Shown here piece after piece: positions 49,905 through 58,433 of a stretch of 64,000 bases of DNA. The notes beneath the pieces were generated by a model. That model did no database searches, was not told the origin of the DNA, and saw only the letters and a program-made list of their open reading frames with translations. The stretch is taken from positions 1 through 64,000 of the forward strand of contig SVTQ01000007.1 of assembly GCA_015063695.1 (NCBI GenBank), written 5' to 3'. The first letter of the stretch is position 1, and every line of letters begins with the position of its first letter. The DNA is from Oscillospiraceae bacterium. GTDB taxonomy: Bacteria; Bacillota; Clostridia; Oscillospirales; CAG-272. The position numbers and the translations under genes are program-made.

Positions 49905-51218
49905 ATGAAAAAGAACAATTACAAAGCACTCCTTCCCATAGGTGTTTTCCTTGTCCTTTACCTTGGACTCGGTATCGTTTTTGAATACGTGCTGAAAATC
50001 CCCATGGGCTTTTACAGCATCCCCATCGTTATTCCGTTCCTTATTGCCATCCTCGTTGCCAGCCTGCAAAATCCCGCCCTTAAGTTTGACGATAAGCTTG
50101 CGGTAATGGGTCAAGGCATAGGTGACAAAAACATCATCACAATGATACTTATATTTATGGAAGCAGGAATCTTTGTAGGCACAGTCGGCCGCGACAGCGC
50201 AGAAAGCGTTGCATACTTCATGCTCTCCATTATCCCTGCGCGCTTTGCCGTTGCAGTGCTCTTTATAGTTGCCTGCTTCGTCTCCACCGCCATGGGTACG
50301 TCAGTGGGAACCATTACCCTTCTCTGCCCCATCGCAGTCTCGGTATCCTCCGTTTCCGGCTTTGCGCTCCCCATCTGCGTTGCCTCCGTTATCGGCGGCG
50401 CTATGTTCGGGGACAACCTCTCCTTCATTTCCGACACCACTATTGCCGCTTGTAACGGTCAGGGCTGTCAGATGAAGGACAAGTTCCGCGAGAACTTCTT
50501 TATCGCTCTTCCTGCGGCAATTGCAACTCTCGCCCTCATCCTTGTTCTCTCCTTCAACACGGAGCTTTCCGGTGCTGTTATCAATGAATATCACCTTATC
50601 AACATCATCCCCTACGTCCTCGTTCTCGTAGGCGGCATCATCGGCATAAACGTGTTCATAGTTCTCCTTGCAGGTATCGTTTCAGGCTCCGTCATTATGC
50701 TTGCAACGGGCGCAGTTACGGGAACTGAGCTTCTCGGAAATATGGGCTCGGGCGCATCGGGCATGTTTGAAACGACAATGGTCGCCATCCTCGTTTCCGC
50801 AATGTGTGCTCTGATCAGAGAGTACGGCGGATTTGACGCTCTCCTTGCAGGTATCAAAAAGATATTCAAGGGCAAAAAAGGCGGTCAGCTTGGAATGGGC
50901 CTTCTCGTAGGCGCTATGGATATCGCAACTGCCAACAACACCGTTGCCATCGTTATGGCAAACCCCATCGCAAAGGAAATGGCCGAGGAATACGGCGTTT
51001 CTCCCAGAAAGACCGCATCTATTCTTGATACCTTCTCCTGCATCTTCCAGGGAATAATACCCTACGGTGCACAGATGCTGGTCGCCCTCTCCGCCTGCGC
51101 AGAGCTTGGAGAGAGCATTTCCGCATTCGAGATAATGCCCTTCCTCTTCTACCCTGCATTCCTTCTTCTCAGCTCCCTCGTGTTTATCTTTATCATCCCC
51201 GAGAAGAAGGCAAAGTAA
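49905..51218 (+). CDS. NhaC-family Na+/H+ antiporter-like membrane protein
   Basis: A 437-aa polytopic protein with about 11-12 membrane helices. It carries NhaC-type blocks: TAMGTSVGTITLLCPIAV, ASVIGGAMFGDNLSFISDTTIAA (the acidic FGDN...SDT core) and ATANNTVAIVMANPIAKEM. It is most like the short NhaC-type transporters that exchange sodium or organic anions with protons; the exact ion is unassigned. It is preceded by a GGAG site and followed by hairpins. Confidence 0.87.
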   Translation: MKKNNYKALLPIGVFLVLYLGLGIVFEYVLKIPMGFYSIPIVIPFLIAILVASLQNPALKFDDKLAVMGQGIGDKNIITMILIFMEAGIFVGTVGRDSAESVAYFMLSIIPARFAVAVLFIVACFVSTAMGTSVGTITLLCPIAVSVSSVSGFALPICVASVIGGAMFGDNLSFISDTTIAACNGQGCQMKDKFRENFFIALPAAIATLALILVLSFNTELSGAVINEYHLINIIPYVLVLVGGIIGINVFIVLLAGIVSGSVIMLATGAVTGTELLGNMGSGASGMFETTMVAILVSAMCALIREYGGFDALLAGIKKIFKGKKGGQLGMGLLVGAMDIATANNTVAIVMANPIAKEMAEEYGVSPRKTASILDTFSCIFQGIIPYGAQMLVALSACAELGESISAFEIMPFLFYPAFLLLSSLVFIFIIPEKKAK

Positions 51219-51304
51219 TTAAAAGAATAAGAACCCGACCCGCCTTTCGCAATTAAAATTGCGGGCGGGTGCCCCGGAACCTTGTTGTATTCACAATAAA
51301 AAAC

Positions 51305-51341
51305 GTCGGCACGCCTGAACAGCGTGCCGACATTTTATTTT
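51305..51341 (+). terminator. Terminator downstream of the NhaC-type gene
   Basis: GTCGGCACGC (51305-51314) pairs perfectly with GCGTGCCGAC (51322-51331), followed by ATTTTATTTTT. Confidence 0.88.
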
Positions 51342-51432
51342 TATGGTTGCGTGACATCGAAGACGTCGCCCCCTACAATGAACCGAACAATAACAATGCA
51401 CATTCCCGATCAAACAGAAACCTCACATTAAA

Positions 51433-51561
51433 TGTCATTCTGAGTGTAGCGCATCGCGCGAAATCGAAGAATCTTCGCACGTAAAGTACCCGAGACAATA
51501 TTAACACCATAAAACGCTCATGCCGGGATCCTTCGGTTCACTTCGTTCTCTCAGGATGACA
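51433..51561. repeat. TGTCATTCTGAG...CTCAGGATGACA inverted-repeat element
   Basis: The ends TGTCATTCTGAG (51433-51444) and CTCAGGATGACA (51550-51561) are inverted with one mismatch. Next to the ends, inward, lie GAAGAATCTTCGC and GGGATCCTTCGG. From memory, similar TGTCATTCTGAG elements are widespread in Firmicutes genomes as non-coding dispersed repeats. No coding capacity is seen. Confidence 0.75.
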
Positions 51562-51889
51562 AAATGATGAAGACGGCAAACAGAGACAGGGTATACGAAA
51601 ACGTCTAAATACTCCCGTAATGTGGGAATGAAATGCTCACGCAAGTGTAAACATTCAGAGCATATCGCTTTTTCCTTATCAAAAATGATAAGGCTCTTGT
51701 ATATTTTTGATATGATATTATTTTGTTTTATATGTTTTTTCAACAAAAATCCCTTTTGCTCTTATTTATTTATATAATATTATAGACTTTACGATTGAAT
51801 TGTGCTATAATTCATTATGTATGGTTGCGCCCTGTGCGCCCCCAAAAAACAACTATAAATAACATTTCTATAATGGAGGAATTCAAAGA

Positions 51890-52384
51890 ATGCAGAAAAA
51901 AATCAGCAATCTTCCTTTCAAGGGCACTCCCGAACAGGAAAAACTTCTCAGAGCCGTTATTGCTAAAGCAAACGGTGACAAGAGCCAGCTTATGGCAGTA
52001 ATGCAGGAAGCTCAGGAGATCTACGGCTACCTTCCTTACGAAGTACAGCAGATCATCGCTGAAGGTCTTGACGTACCCATGGAAAAGGTTTACGGCGTTG
52101 CAACCTTCTACGCTCAGTTCTCCCTCTCCCCCAAGGGCAAGTACAACATCTCCGTATGTCTCGGTACAGCTTGCTACGTAAAGGGCGCAGGAGAGGTTCT
52201 TGACAAGATCTGTGAAATTCTCGGTGTTCAGCCCGGCGAATGCTCCGCTGACGGCAAGTATTCCGTTGAAGCATGCCGTTGCATCGGCGCTTGCGGTCTC
52301 GCTCCCGTTATGACGATCAACGAGGAAGTTTACGGCCGTCTCACAGCAGACATGATTCCCGACATCCTTGCAAAGTATCAGTAA
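51890..52384 (+). CDS. hndA: NADH-dependent hydrogenase subunit, NuoE-like (HndA)
   Basis: A 164-aa thioredoxin-fold [2Fe-2S] protein. The four ligands lie in CLGTACYVKG and the later CRCIGACGLAPV, as in the 24-kDa subunit of complex I. It opens an operon that also holds HndB, HndC and HndD homologues, the set of the multimeric NAD(P)- and ferredoxin-linked [FeFe]-hydrogenase of fermentative anaerobes. GGAGGA lies upstream of the ATG. Confidence 0.94.
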   Translation: MQKKISNLPFKGTPEQEKLLRAVIAKANGDKSQLMAVMQEAQEIYGYLPYEVQQIIAEGLDVPMEKVYGVATFYAQFSLSPKGKYNISVCLGTACYVKGAGEVLDKICEILGVQPGECSADGKYSVEACRCIGACGLAPVMTINEEVYGRLTADMIPDILAKYQ

Positions 52385-52432
52385 TCCTTAACAAAATAAA
52401 ACCAAAAGTCGAGCAATTAAGAAAGGTTTAAC

Positions 52433-52774
52433 ATGAAGATCAAAACCTTATCAGAACTTCTTGGCGCGGAGCTCATCTGCGGCGAGAGCCACCTTGAAAG
52501 CGAGGTGCACTCCGCCTGCGGAAGCGACATGATGAGTGACGTGCTCAGATACGTAAAGGACCAGGGCGTGCTTCTTACGGGACTTGTTAATTCACAGGTT
52601 ATAAGAACAGCCGAAATGATGGACATGATGTGCGTCGTTTTCGTCCGTTCAAAGCGCCCGACCCTCGAAATGATCCATATAGCCGACGAATGCGGAATTG
52701 CTCTTCTTACCACCGACCTTCGTTTGTACGATGCCTGCGGCATCCTCTACACAAACGGTCTGGGGGTGAAATAA
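52433..52774 (+). CDS. DRTGG-domain protein
   Basis: A 113-aa single DRTGG-like domain: a LGAELICGESHLESEV start, GSDMMSDVLRYVKDQGVLLTGLVN, and a TTDLRLYDACGILY end. DRTGG domains occur in adenosine-nucleotide-binding or regulatory contexts such as phosphotransacetylase and CBS-PPase. Similar small DRTGG proteins stand beside divergent [FeFe]-hydrogenases in Clostridia. It lies 1 nt before the next gene; a second copy is at 54532. Function is unknown. Confidence 0.8.
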   Translation: MKIKTLSELLGAELICGESHLESEVHSACGSDMMSDVLRYVKDQGVLLTGLVNSQVIRTAEMMDMMCVVFVRSKRPTLEMIHIADECGIALLTTDLRLYDACGILYTNGLGVK

Positions 52775-52775
52775 G

Positions 52776-53198
52776 ATGAGCGAGCATCTGGCGTTTCATT
52801 TTGACGTAGACGGTGAAAACTTTGTTTCAGCAGGTCAGGCATCTGTCCAGATAAAGAAAAATCTGAGACAGCTTGGTCTTCCCCCCGAAACTATACGCCG
52901 TGTCTCCATCGCCATGTACGAAGGCGAGATAAACATGGTCATTCACGCAAACGGCGGCTCAGCCGACGTGCTTGTCTACGAAGACAAAATAGTCATCATC
53001 CTCGATGACAAGGGCCCCGGTATCAAAGATATCGAGCAGGCAATGCAGGAAGGCTTCTCCACCGCCACCGACAGAGTGCGCGCTCTGGGCTTCGGCGCAG
53101 GTATGGGTCTTCCCAACATGAAGCACTATACCGATGAGATGACCATAGAGTCCACCGTCGGAGTAGGCACCAAAATAACAATGCAGGTAAATCTGTAA
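52776..53198 (+). CDS. RsbW-like ATP-binding protein (HATPase_c)
   Basis: A 140-aa GHKL ATPase domain of the anti-sigma/serine kinase type. The N-box is EGEINMVIHA, G1 is DDKGPGIKD and G2 is GFGAGMGLPNMKHYTD. It lacks a dimerisation or sensor domain. By analogy with RsbW it may phosphorylate or sequester a partner, possibly among the neighbouring DRTGG and hydrogenase-like proteins. The start overlaps the DRTGG stop region, indicating coupling. Confidence 0.88.
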   Translation: MSEHLAFHFDVDGENFVSAGQASVQIKKNLRQLGLPPETIRRVSIAMYEGEINMVIHANGGSADVLVYEDKIVIILDDKGPGIKDIEQAMQEGFSTATDRVRALGFGAGMGLPNMKHYTDEMTIESTVGVGTKITMQVNL

Positions 53199-53243
53199 TA
53201 AAACACAGCTTCAATCAAAACAAAAACAGATAAAGGTGATGTT

Positions 53244-54545
53244 TTGAACACTTACAAACACTCTGTTGTGCTCGATGTGGCAAAGTGCACGGGATGTACG
53301 TCATGCGCGCGCCACTGCCCCACCGAAGCCATTAGAATAATCGACGGCCGTGCTCAGATAAACACTGACCGCTGTATAGACTGCGGAGAGTGTATCAGGA
53401 TATGCCCCCAGAAGGCAAAGAAAGCCATGTCAAGTAAGTTCGAGCACTACCTCCACTACAAGTGGAAGATAGCTCTTCCCGCTCCGTCTCTGTTCGGTCA
53501 GTTTGACGGACTTGACGATGTGGATACTGTACTTCAGGGACTTCTCGATATCGGATTTGACGACGTGTACGAGGTTTCAAAGGCCGCAGAGCTTGTCTCC
53601 TCCTACACCCGAATATATCTGAAGACCGAAGGAATCAAAAAGCCTGTTATCAGTTCAGCATGTCCCGTTATTTCAAGACTTATCTCCCTGAGATTTCCCT
53701 ATCTCAAGGAAAACCTTCTTCCCATCCTTCCTCCCATGGAGATAGCCGCCATACAGGCAAAGGCTAAAGCAAAAAGGGAGCACCCCGAGCTGAAGGACGA
53801 GGAGATAGGAACCTTCTTCATCTCACCCTGCGCCGCAAAGGTAAGTTATATCAGGAACGGCTGGGGAGAATACAAAAGCAATGTAGACGTCGTTGTGTCC
53901 ATGTCGGACATCTACTTCATGCTTATCGGAGTTATGAAAAGGGACAGTATCCCCACAGTATCCTCCGAATCGGGTATGATAGGAGTCGGCTGGGCATCCT
54001 CGGGGGGAGAATCCTCCTCCATCCTCAACGACAGCTATCTTGCGGCTGACGGAATAAAGAACTGCAACAACGTTCTCGATTCCATAGAAAACGGTAATAT
54101 CCCTCAGGTTGAGTTCGTAGAGCTCAACGCCTGCATCGGCGGATGCGTCGGCGGTGTCATGACTATCGAAAATCCCTTCATAGCAAAGACCCGTCTGCAA
54201 ACGGTCAGAAGATATATGCCCGTGTGCAAGAACTTCCTTCCTGCAGATAAAAACTTTATCCCCGACGACTATATCAACGACACCTCTCCCGACTACACGC
54301 CCATATCCCGCCTCAGCGAGAATATGGCAGAGTCAATGAGAATGATGTCAAAGATACAAAAGCTCAGAAGCGAGCTTCCCGGCATCGACTGTGCCGCTTG
54401 CGGAAGTCCCACCTGCAGAGCCTTTGCCGAGGATAACGTGAGGGGACTTATCAAAAACGGCGAAAGACAGTGTATCGTGCTCCGTCAAATGGGCTACGAT
54501 CCATTTGACACCGGTAAAACGGAGGGTACAAATGAAAGTAAGTGA
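53244..54545 (+). CDS. Divergent [FeFe]-hydrogenase, putative sensory (group C/D-like)
   Basis: A 433-aa protein. Two [4Fe-4S] motifs open it (CTGCTSCARHCPTEA, CIDCGECIRICP). The H-cluster cysteines are kept in altered contexts: SSACPVI for TSCCPxW (L1), SPCAAK for MPCxxK (L2) and NACIGGCVGG for MACxGGCxxGG (L3), without the GGQP tail. A C-terminal Fe-S domain follows (CAACGSPTCRAFAEDNV). This pattern belongs to the putative sensory hydrogenases rather than fast H2-producing enzymes. Its neighbours (DRTGG, HATPase, PHP) support a regulatory circuit reporting H2 or redox state. The start is TTG with AAAGGTGA upstream. Confidence 0.82.
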   Translation: MNTYKHSVVLDVAKCTGCTSCARHCPTEAIRIIDGRAQINTDRCIDCGECIRICPQKAKKAMSSKFEHYLHYKWKIALPAPSLFGQFDGLDDVDTVLQGLLDIGFDDVYEVSKAAELVSSYTRIYLKTEGIKKPVISSACPVISRLISLRFPYLKENLLPILPPMEIAAIQAKAKAKREHPELKDEEIGTFFISPCAAKVSYIRNGWGEYKSNVDVVVSMSDIYFMLIGVMKRDSIPTVSSESGMIGVGWASSGGESSSILNDSYLAADGIKNCNNVLDSIENGNIPQVEFVELNACIGGCVGGVMTIENPFIAKTRLQTVRRYMPVCKNFLPADKNFIPDDYINDTSPDYTPISRLSENMAESMRMMSKIQKLRSELPGIDCAACGSPTCRAFAEDNVRGLIKNGERQCIVLRQMGYDPFDTGKTEGTNESK

Positions 54546-54858
54546 ACTTATTTGTAAAATAGATGCAACTGAGATCACCCTTCCCGAAGGCGACCGCGAA
54601 ATATCGGGCTGCTATATCGGAGACCTTCTCAGCTGGGTCATGGGCAGAGCAGAAGCGGACAACGTGTGGATAACGATCATGTCAAATATCAACACGGTGG
54701 CAGTTGCTTCCCTTTCAGACGTGAGCCTCGTGCTCCTTGCAGAAGGGGTGACCCTTGACGGCGACGTAAAGGCCGCCGCTGAAGCAAAGGGCATAAACGT
54801 TGCATCCTGCTCTCTTCCCGCTTATGAAATTGCGGTGAAGCTGTCACAGCTGTTATGA
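54532..54858 (+). CDS. Second DRTGG-domain protein
   Basis: A 108-aa DRTGG-like domain (GCYIGDLLSWVMGRAEADNVWITIMSNINTVAVASL core). It overlaps the hydrogenase-like gene by 14 nt and the PHP gene by 4 nt, so the three are translationally coupled. GGAGGG lies 8 nt before the ATG, which decides the start over a TTG/CTG-type codon 9 codons earlier. It differs from the copy at 52433 enough to suggest a distinct partner. Confidence 0.8.
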   Translation: MKVSELICKIDATEITLPEGDREISGCYIGDLLSWVMGRAEADNVWITIMSNINTVAVASLSDVSLVLLAEGVTLDGDVKAAAEAKGINVASCSLPAYEIAVKLSQLL

Positions 54859-55598
54859 ACAAATACTACTACGACTTCCACATTCACTCCTGTCTTTCCC
54901 CCTGCGGAGACGATGATATGACCCCAAACAATATAGCGGGCATGTGCACGCTGGCAGGTCTTAACGTCGCCGCACTGACAGACCACAACACATCGAAAAA
55001 CTGCCCCGCATTCTTTGCGGCGGCAAAGAAGAACGGCATAATTCCCATCGCGGGAATGGAGCTCACCACGTCGGAAGACATTCACATTGTTTGCCTCTTC
55101 CCCGAGCTTGAAGCCGCCCTCGAATTCGATCTGTTCGTGGAGGGGCAAAGGTCCATGAAATTTCCCAACCGTCCCGATATCTACGGCGAACAGCTTATTC
55201 TGAACGGTGACGACGAGCCCATAGGCAAAGAAGAATTCTTCCTTCCTGCGGCAACGGATATAATGGTGGACGACGTGCCGCGCCTTGTAACGGAGCACGG
55301 AGGGATTTGCTACCCTGCCCACGTTGACAGACAGGCAAACGGCATTATCTCCACCCTCGGTACATTGCCCGATATAAAGGGCTTCAACTGTGCGGAATTT
55401 CATGACAGTGAAAAAGAGGAAGAATATAAAAAAGATTTCCCGCTTCTTCGGGAAAAACGGATACTCGTTTCCTCCGATGCCCATTATCTTTGGGACATCA
55501 GAGATAAGGCGGCGTTTCTTGAGATAGACGACGAGCCTTACTCGGGAAAGAAAGTGACCGAGGAGCTTTTCAAACTTCTGAAAAGTTCAAAAATATAG
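54855..55598 (+). CDS. PHP-domain phosphoesterase
   Basis: A 247-aa PHP protein. The metal-binding motifs are visible: DFHIHSCLSPCGDDDMTP near the N-terminus, LTDHNTSKN, IAGMELTTSEDIHIVCLF, CYPAHVDRQANG and VSSDAHYLWDI. PHP enzymes hydrolyse phosphoesters. Here, in the operon of a putative sensory hydrogenase with two HATPase proteins, it could be the phosphatase arm of a signalling loop. Overlap with the DRTGG gene (ATGA) shows coupling. Confidence 0.88.
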   Translation: MNKYYYDFHIHSCLSPCGDDDMTPNNIAGMCTLAGLNVAALTDHNTSKNCPAFFAAAKKNGIIPIAGMELTTSEDIHIVCLFPELEAALEFDLFVEGQRSMKFPNRPDIYGEQLILNGDDEPIGKEEFFLPAATDIMVDDVPRLVTEHGGICYPAHVDRQANGIISTLGTLPDIKGFNCAEFHDSEKEEEYKKDFPLLREKRILVSSDAHYLWDIRDKAAFLEIDDEPYSGKKVTEELFKLLKSSKI

Positions 55599-55614
55599 AC
55601 GGGGATAGATAATT

Positions 55615-56169
55615 ATGAAGGAACTGTCACTTAATATTCTTGACATCGCGGAAAACTCGGTAAAAGCGAGAGCGGACAAGGTCGAGATAACACTTACCGA
55701 AACCGATGAAACTCTCGAGATAAAGATTTCCGATAACGGATGCGGAATGAAGCCCGATTTTCTTGCAGAAGTCACCGACCCATTCACCACCACGAGAACT
55801 ACCCGTAAGGTGGGGCTCGGCATCCCCCTTTTCAAAATGGCGAGCGAGCAAACGGGCGGAGCCCTCACGGTAACGTCAAAGCACGAAGACGAGTACCCCG
55901 AGGACCACGGCACCGTGACCGCCGCGCTGTTTTACAAAAATCATCTGGACTTTACTCCTCTCGGAGACGTTATCTCAACTCTGACGGTACTTATCCAGGG
56001 AAGCCCCGACATCCGCTGGGTCTACACCCATACAATGCCGAAGGGCACGGTCTCCCTTGATACGAACGAGCTGAAGGCAGTCCTCGGAGAAGAAGTCCCC
56101 CTTAACCTACCCGAGGTCCTCGTATGGATAAGCGATTATCTGAAGGAACAGTACGGCGAGGTTAACTGA
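55615..56169 (+). CDS. Histidine kinase-like ATPase domain protein
   Basis: A 184-aa protein with a GHKL fold at residues 1-110: LDIAENSVKA as N-box, ISDNGCGMKPD as G1 and TTRKVGLGIPLFKMAS as G2. A C-terminal segment (about 110-184) carries no recognised domain. No phosphoacceptor histidine or membrane segment is seen. It is the second ATP-binding protein of this hydrogen operon. Confidence 0.87.
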   Translation: MKELSLNILDIAENSVKARADKVEITLTETDETLEIKISDNGCGMKPDFLAEVTDPFTTTRTTRKVGLGIPLFKMASEQTGGALTVTSKHEDEYPEDHGTVTAALFYKNHLDFTPLGDVISTLTVLIQGSPDIRWVYTHTMPKGTVSLDTNELKAVLGEEVPLNLPEVLVWISDYLKEQYGEVN

Positions 56170-56223
56170 AAACGATTATAAAAAAATATAATAAATTAAT
56201 TCAAAATACGAAAGGAAAGTATT

Positions 56224-56592
56224 ATGAAGTCACTTGCAGAACTTGCAGCAATCAAGGAAAAAATGCAGAACAAAGTGGTTCTTCGCGAAGGCTCAAGCAA
56301 CGTAAGAGTTGTTGTGGGCATGGCAACCTGCGGCATCGCAGCAGGCGCAAGACCCGTTCTCAGCGCATTTGTGGAGGAAGTTACCGCTCAGGGTCTCTCC
56401 GATAAGGTTACCGTTACACAGACAGGTTGTATCGGTATCTGTCAGTACGAGCCTGTTGTAGAAATTTTCGAAGCAGACAAGGAAAAGGTTACTTACATCA
56501 AGATGACCCACGAAAAGGCTAAAGAGGTAGTTGAAAAGCACCTCAAGGGCGGCAAGGTCATCGAAGAATACACGATCAGCAGCATTAAGTAA
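56224..56592 (+). CDS. hndB: Thioredoxin-like [2Fe-2S] ferredoxin subunit (HndB)
   Basis: A 122-aa thioredoxin-like ferredoxin. Cluster cysteines lie in MATCGIAAGA and TGCIGICQYEP, the pattern of HndB and the C-terminal part of NuoE. It relays electrons between flavin and hydrogenase modules in multimeric NAD-linked hydrogenases. It lies 27 nt ahead of the HndC gene and is preceded by AAAGGAAAG. Confidence 0.93.
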   Translation: MKSLAELAAIKEKMQNKVVLREGSSNVRVVVGMATCGIAAGARPVLSAFVEEVTAQGLSDKVTVTQTGCIGICQYEPVVEIFEADKEKVTYIKMTHEKAKEVVEKHLKGGKVIEEYTISSIK

Positions 56593-56619
56593 TAAGTAAG
56601 ATTTTTTGGAGGTATAAAT

Positions 56620-58419
56620 ATGATTCGCGCTCAGATACTTATCTGCGGCGGTACAGGCTGTACATCTTCCGGCAGCCAGAAGCTTATCGCAGAATTCGAA
56701 GCACAGCTTGCGAACAACGGTCTTGCAGAAGAAGTTAAAGTTGTAAGAACAGGTTGTTTCGGTCTTTGTGCTCTCGGCCCCGTTGTTATCGTTTATCCCG
56801 ACGGTACATTCTACAGCAGAGTAGAAGAAACAGACGTAAAAGAAATCGTTGAAGAACACCTTCTCAAGGGTCGTATCGTTGAACGTCTTGCATACACTGA
56901 TGCAGCTGAAGGCGCAGCAACAGAACACGGCAACGTTTCCCTCAACGACACAACCTTCTATGCAAAGCAGAAGAGAGTTGCTCTCAGAAACTGCGGCGTT
57001 ATCAATCCCGAAAGCATCGATGAATACATCGCAATGGACGGTTACGCAGCACTCGGTAAGGCTCTTACCGAAATGACTCCCGAAGAAGTTATTCAGGTAG
57101 TTAAGGACTCCGGTCTTCGCGGCAGAGGCGGCGGCGGCTTCCCCACAGGTCTCAAGTGGAGCTTCACAGCTAAGAACCAGGCTGACCAGAAGTATGTTGT
57201 ATGTAACGCCGACGAGGGTGACCCCGGTGCGTTCATGGACCGTTCCGTTCTTGAAGGCGACCCCCACTGTATTATCGAAGCTATGGCGATCTGCGGTTAC
57301 GCTACAGGTGCAACCGAAGGTTACGTATACGTTCGTGCTGAATACCCCATCGCTGTTGCACGTCTCCAGAAGGCTATCGACGACGCAAGAGAATACGGAC
57401 TTCTCGGCAAGGACATCTTCGGCTCCGGCTTTGACTTCGACCTCTTTATCCGTCTCGGCGCAGGCGCGTTCGTATGCGGTGAAGAAACTGCTCTTATGAC
57501 ATCTATCGAAGGTAACAGAGGCGAACCTCGCCCCCGTCCTCCCTATCCTGCAGTTAAGGGTCTCTTCGGCAAGCCCACAACAGAAAACAACGTTGAAACC
57601 TTCGCAAACATTCCTCAGATCATCCTGAAGGGTGCTGAATTCTTCAACTCTATGGGTACAGAAAAGTCCAAGGGTACAAAGGTATTCGCTCTCGGCGGTA
57701 AGATCAATAACACAGGTCTCGTTGAAATTCCCATGGGTACAACTCTCCGCGAAGTTATCGAAGAGATCGGCGGCGGTATTCCTAATGGTAAGAAGTTCAA
57801 GGCTGCTCAGACAGGCGGTCCTTCCGGAGGATGTCTCCCCGCTTCCATGCTCGATATCGAGATCGACTACGATAACCTGGTTGCACAGGGCGCTATGATG
57901 GGCTCCGGCGGTCTTATCGTAATGGACGAAGACACATGTATGGTTGACATCGCGAAGTTCTTCCTCGAATTCACTGTTGACGAATCCTGCGGTAAGTGTA
58001 CACCCTGCCGTATCGGTACAAAGAGACTTTACGAAATTCTCGAAAAGATCACAAAGGGCGAAGGCACTCTTGAAGACCTTGACGAAATGGAAGCTCTCTG
58101 TCACTACATCAAGGAAAACTCTCTCTGCGGTCTCGGTCAGACAGCACCCAACCCCGTTCTCTCTACATACATGAGATTTAAGGACGAATACATTGCTCAC
58201 GTAGTTGACAAAAAGTGTCCCGCAGGCGTATGTAAAGACCTTCTCTCCATCGTTATCGATGCTGATAAGTGTAAGGGCTGTACACTCTGCTCCAGAGTAT
58301 GTCCCGTTGGCGCTATCTCCGGTTCCGTAAAGAATCCTCACGTTATAGACAACGCTAAATGTATCAAGTGCGGAGCTTGTATTGAAAAATGTAAGTTCGG
58401 CGCTATCGCAAAGAAATAA
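56620..58419 (+). CDS. hndC: NuoF-like flavoprotein subunit (HndC)
   Basis: A 599-aa subunit. Residues 1-100 are a thioredoxin-like [2Fe-2S] domain (CGGTGCTSSG, TGCFGLCALGP). The NuoF core follows with GLRGRGGGGFPTGLKW for NADH/FMN binding, GAGAYVCGEETAL-type text (GAGAFVCGEETAL) and the [4Fe-4S] motif ESCGKCTPCRIGTKR. Two ferredoxin motifs end the protein (CKGCTLCSRVCP, CIKCGACIEKCK). It binds NAD(H) and FMN and is the candidate bifurcation site linking NADH, ferredoxin and H2. Confidence 0.96.
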   Translation: MIRAQILICGGTGCTSSGSQKLIAEFEAQLANNGLAEEVKVVRTGCFGLCALGPVVIVYPDGTFYSRVEETDVKEIVEEHLLKGRIVERLAYTDAAEGAATEHGNVSLNDTTFYAKQKRVALRNCGVINPESIDEYIAMDGYAALGKALTEMTPEEVIQVVKDSGLRGRGGGGFPTGLKWSFTAKNQADQKYVVCNADEGDPGAFMDRSVLEGDPHCIIEAMAICGYATGATEGYVYVRAEYPIAVARLQKAIDDAREYGLLGKDIFGSGFDFDLFIRLGAGAFVCGEETALMTSIEGNRGEPRPRPPYPAVKGLFGKPTTENNVETFANIPQIILKGAEFFNSMGTEKSKGTKVFALGGKINNTGLVEIPMGTTLREVIEEIGGGIPNGKKFKAAQTGGPSGGCLPASMLDIEIDYDNLVAQGAMMGSGGLIVMDEDTCMVDIAKFFLEFTVDESCGKCTPCRIGTKRLYEILEKITKGEGTLEDLDEMEALCHYIKENSLCGLGQTAPNPVLSTYMRFKDEYIAHVVDKKCPAGVCKDLLSIVIDADKCKGCTLCSRVCPVGAISGSVKNPHVIDNAKCIKCGACIEKCKFGAIAKK

Positions 58420-58433
58420 GGAGGAACTAACAA

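Larger units (their letters stand above)
51219..51889. other. 671-bp gene-free region before the hydrogenase operon
   Basis: It contains a hairpin ACCCGCC...CGCAAT/ATTGCG...GGCGGGT (about 51237-51270), a terminator (51305-51341), a minus-orientation GCCCCCTAC fragment near 51369, a large palindromic element (51433-51561) and then an AT-rich stretch that should hold the operon promoter (TATAAT at 51806-51811 without a clear -35). I see no supported gene. Confidence 0.55.

Noticed and set aside
56293-58341. 682-aa minus-strand frame antisense to hndB-hndC
   Set aside because: It spans two real genes and their intergenic gap, with no recognisable domain or promoter.
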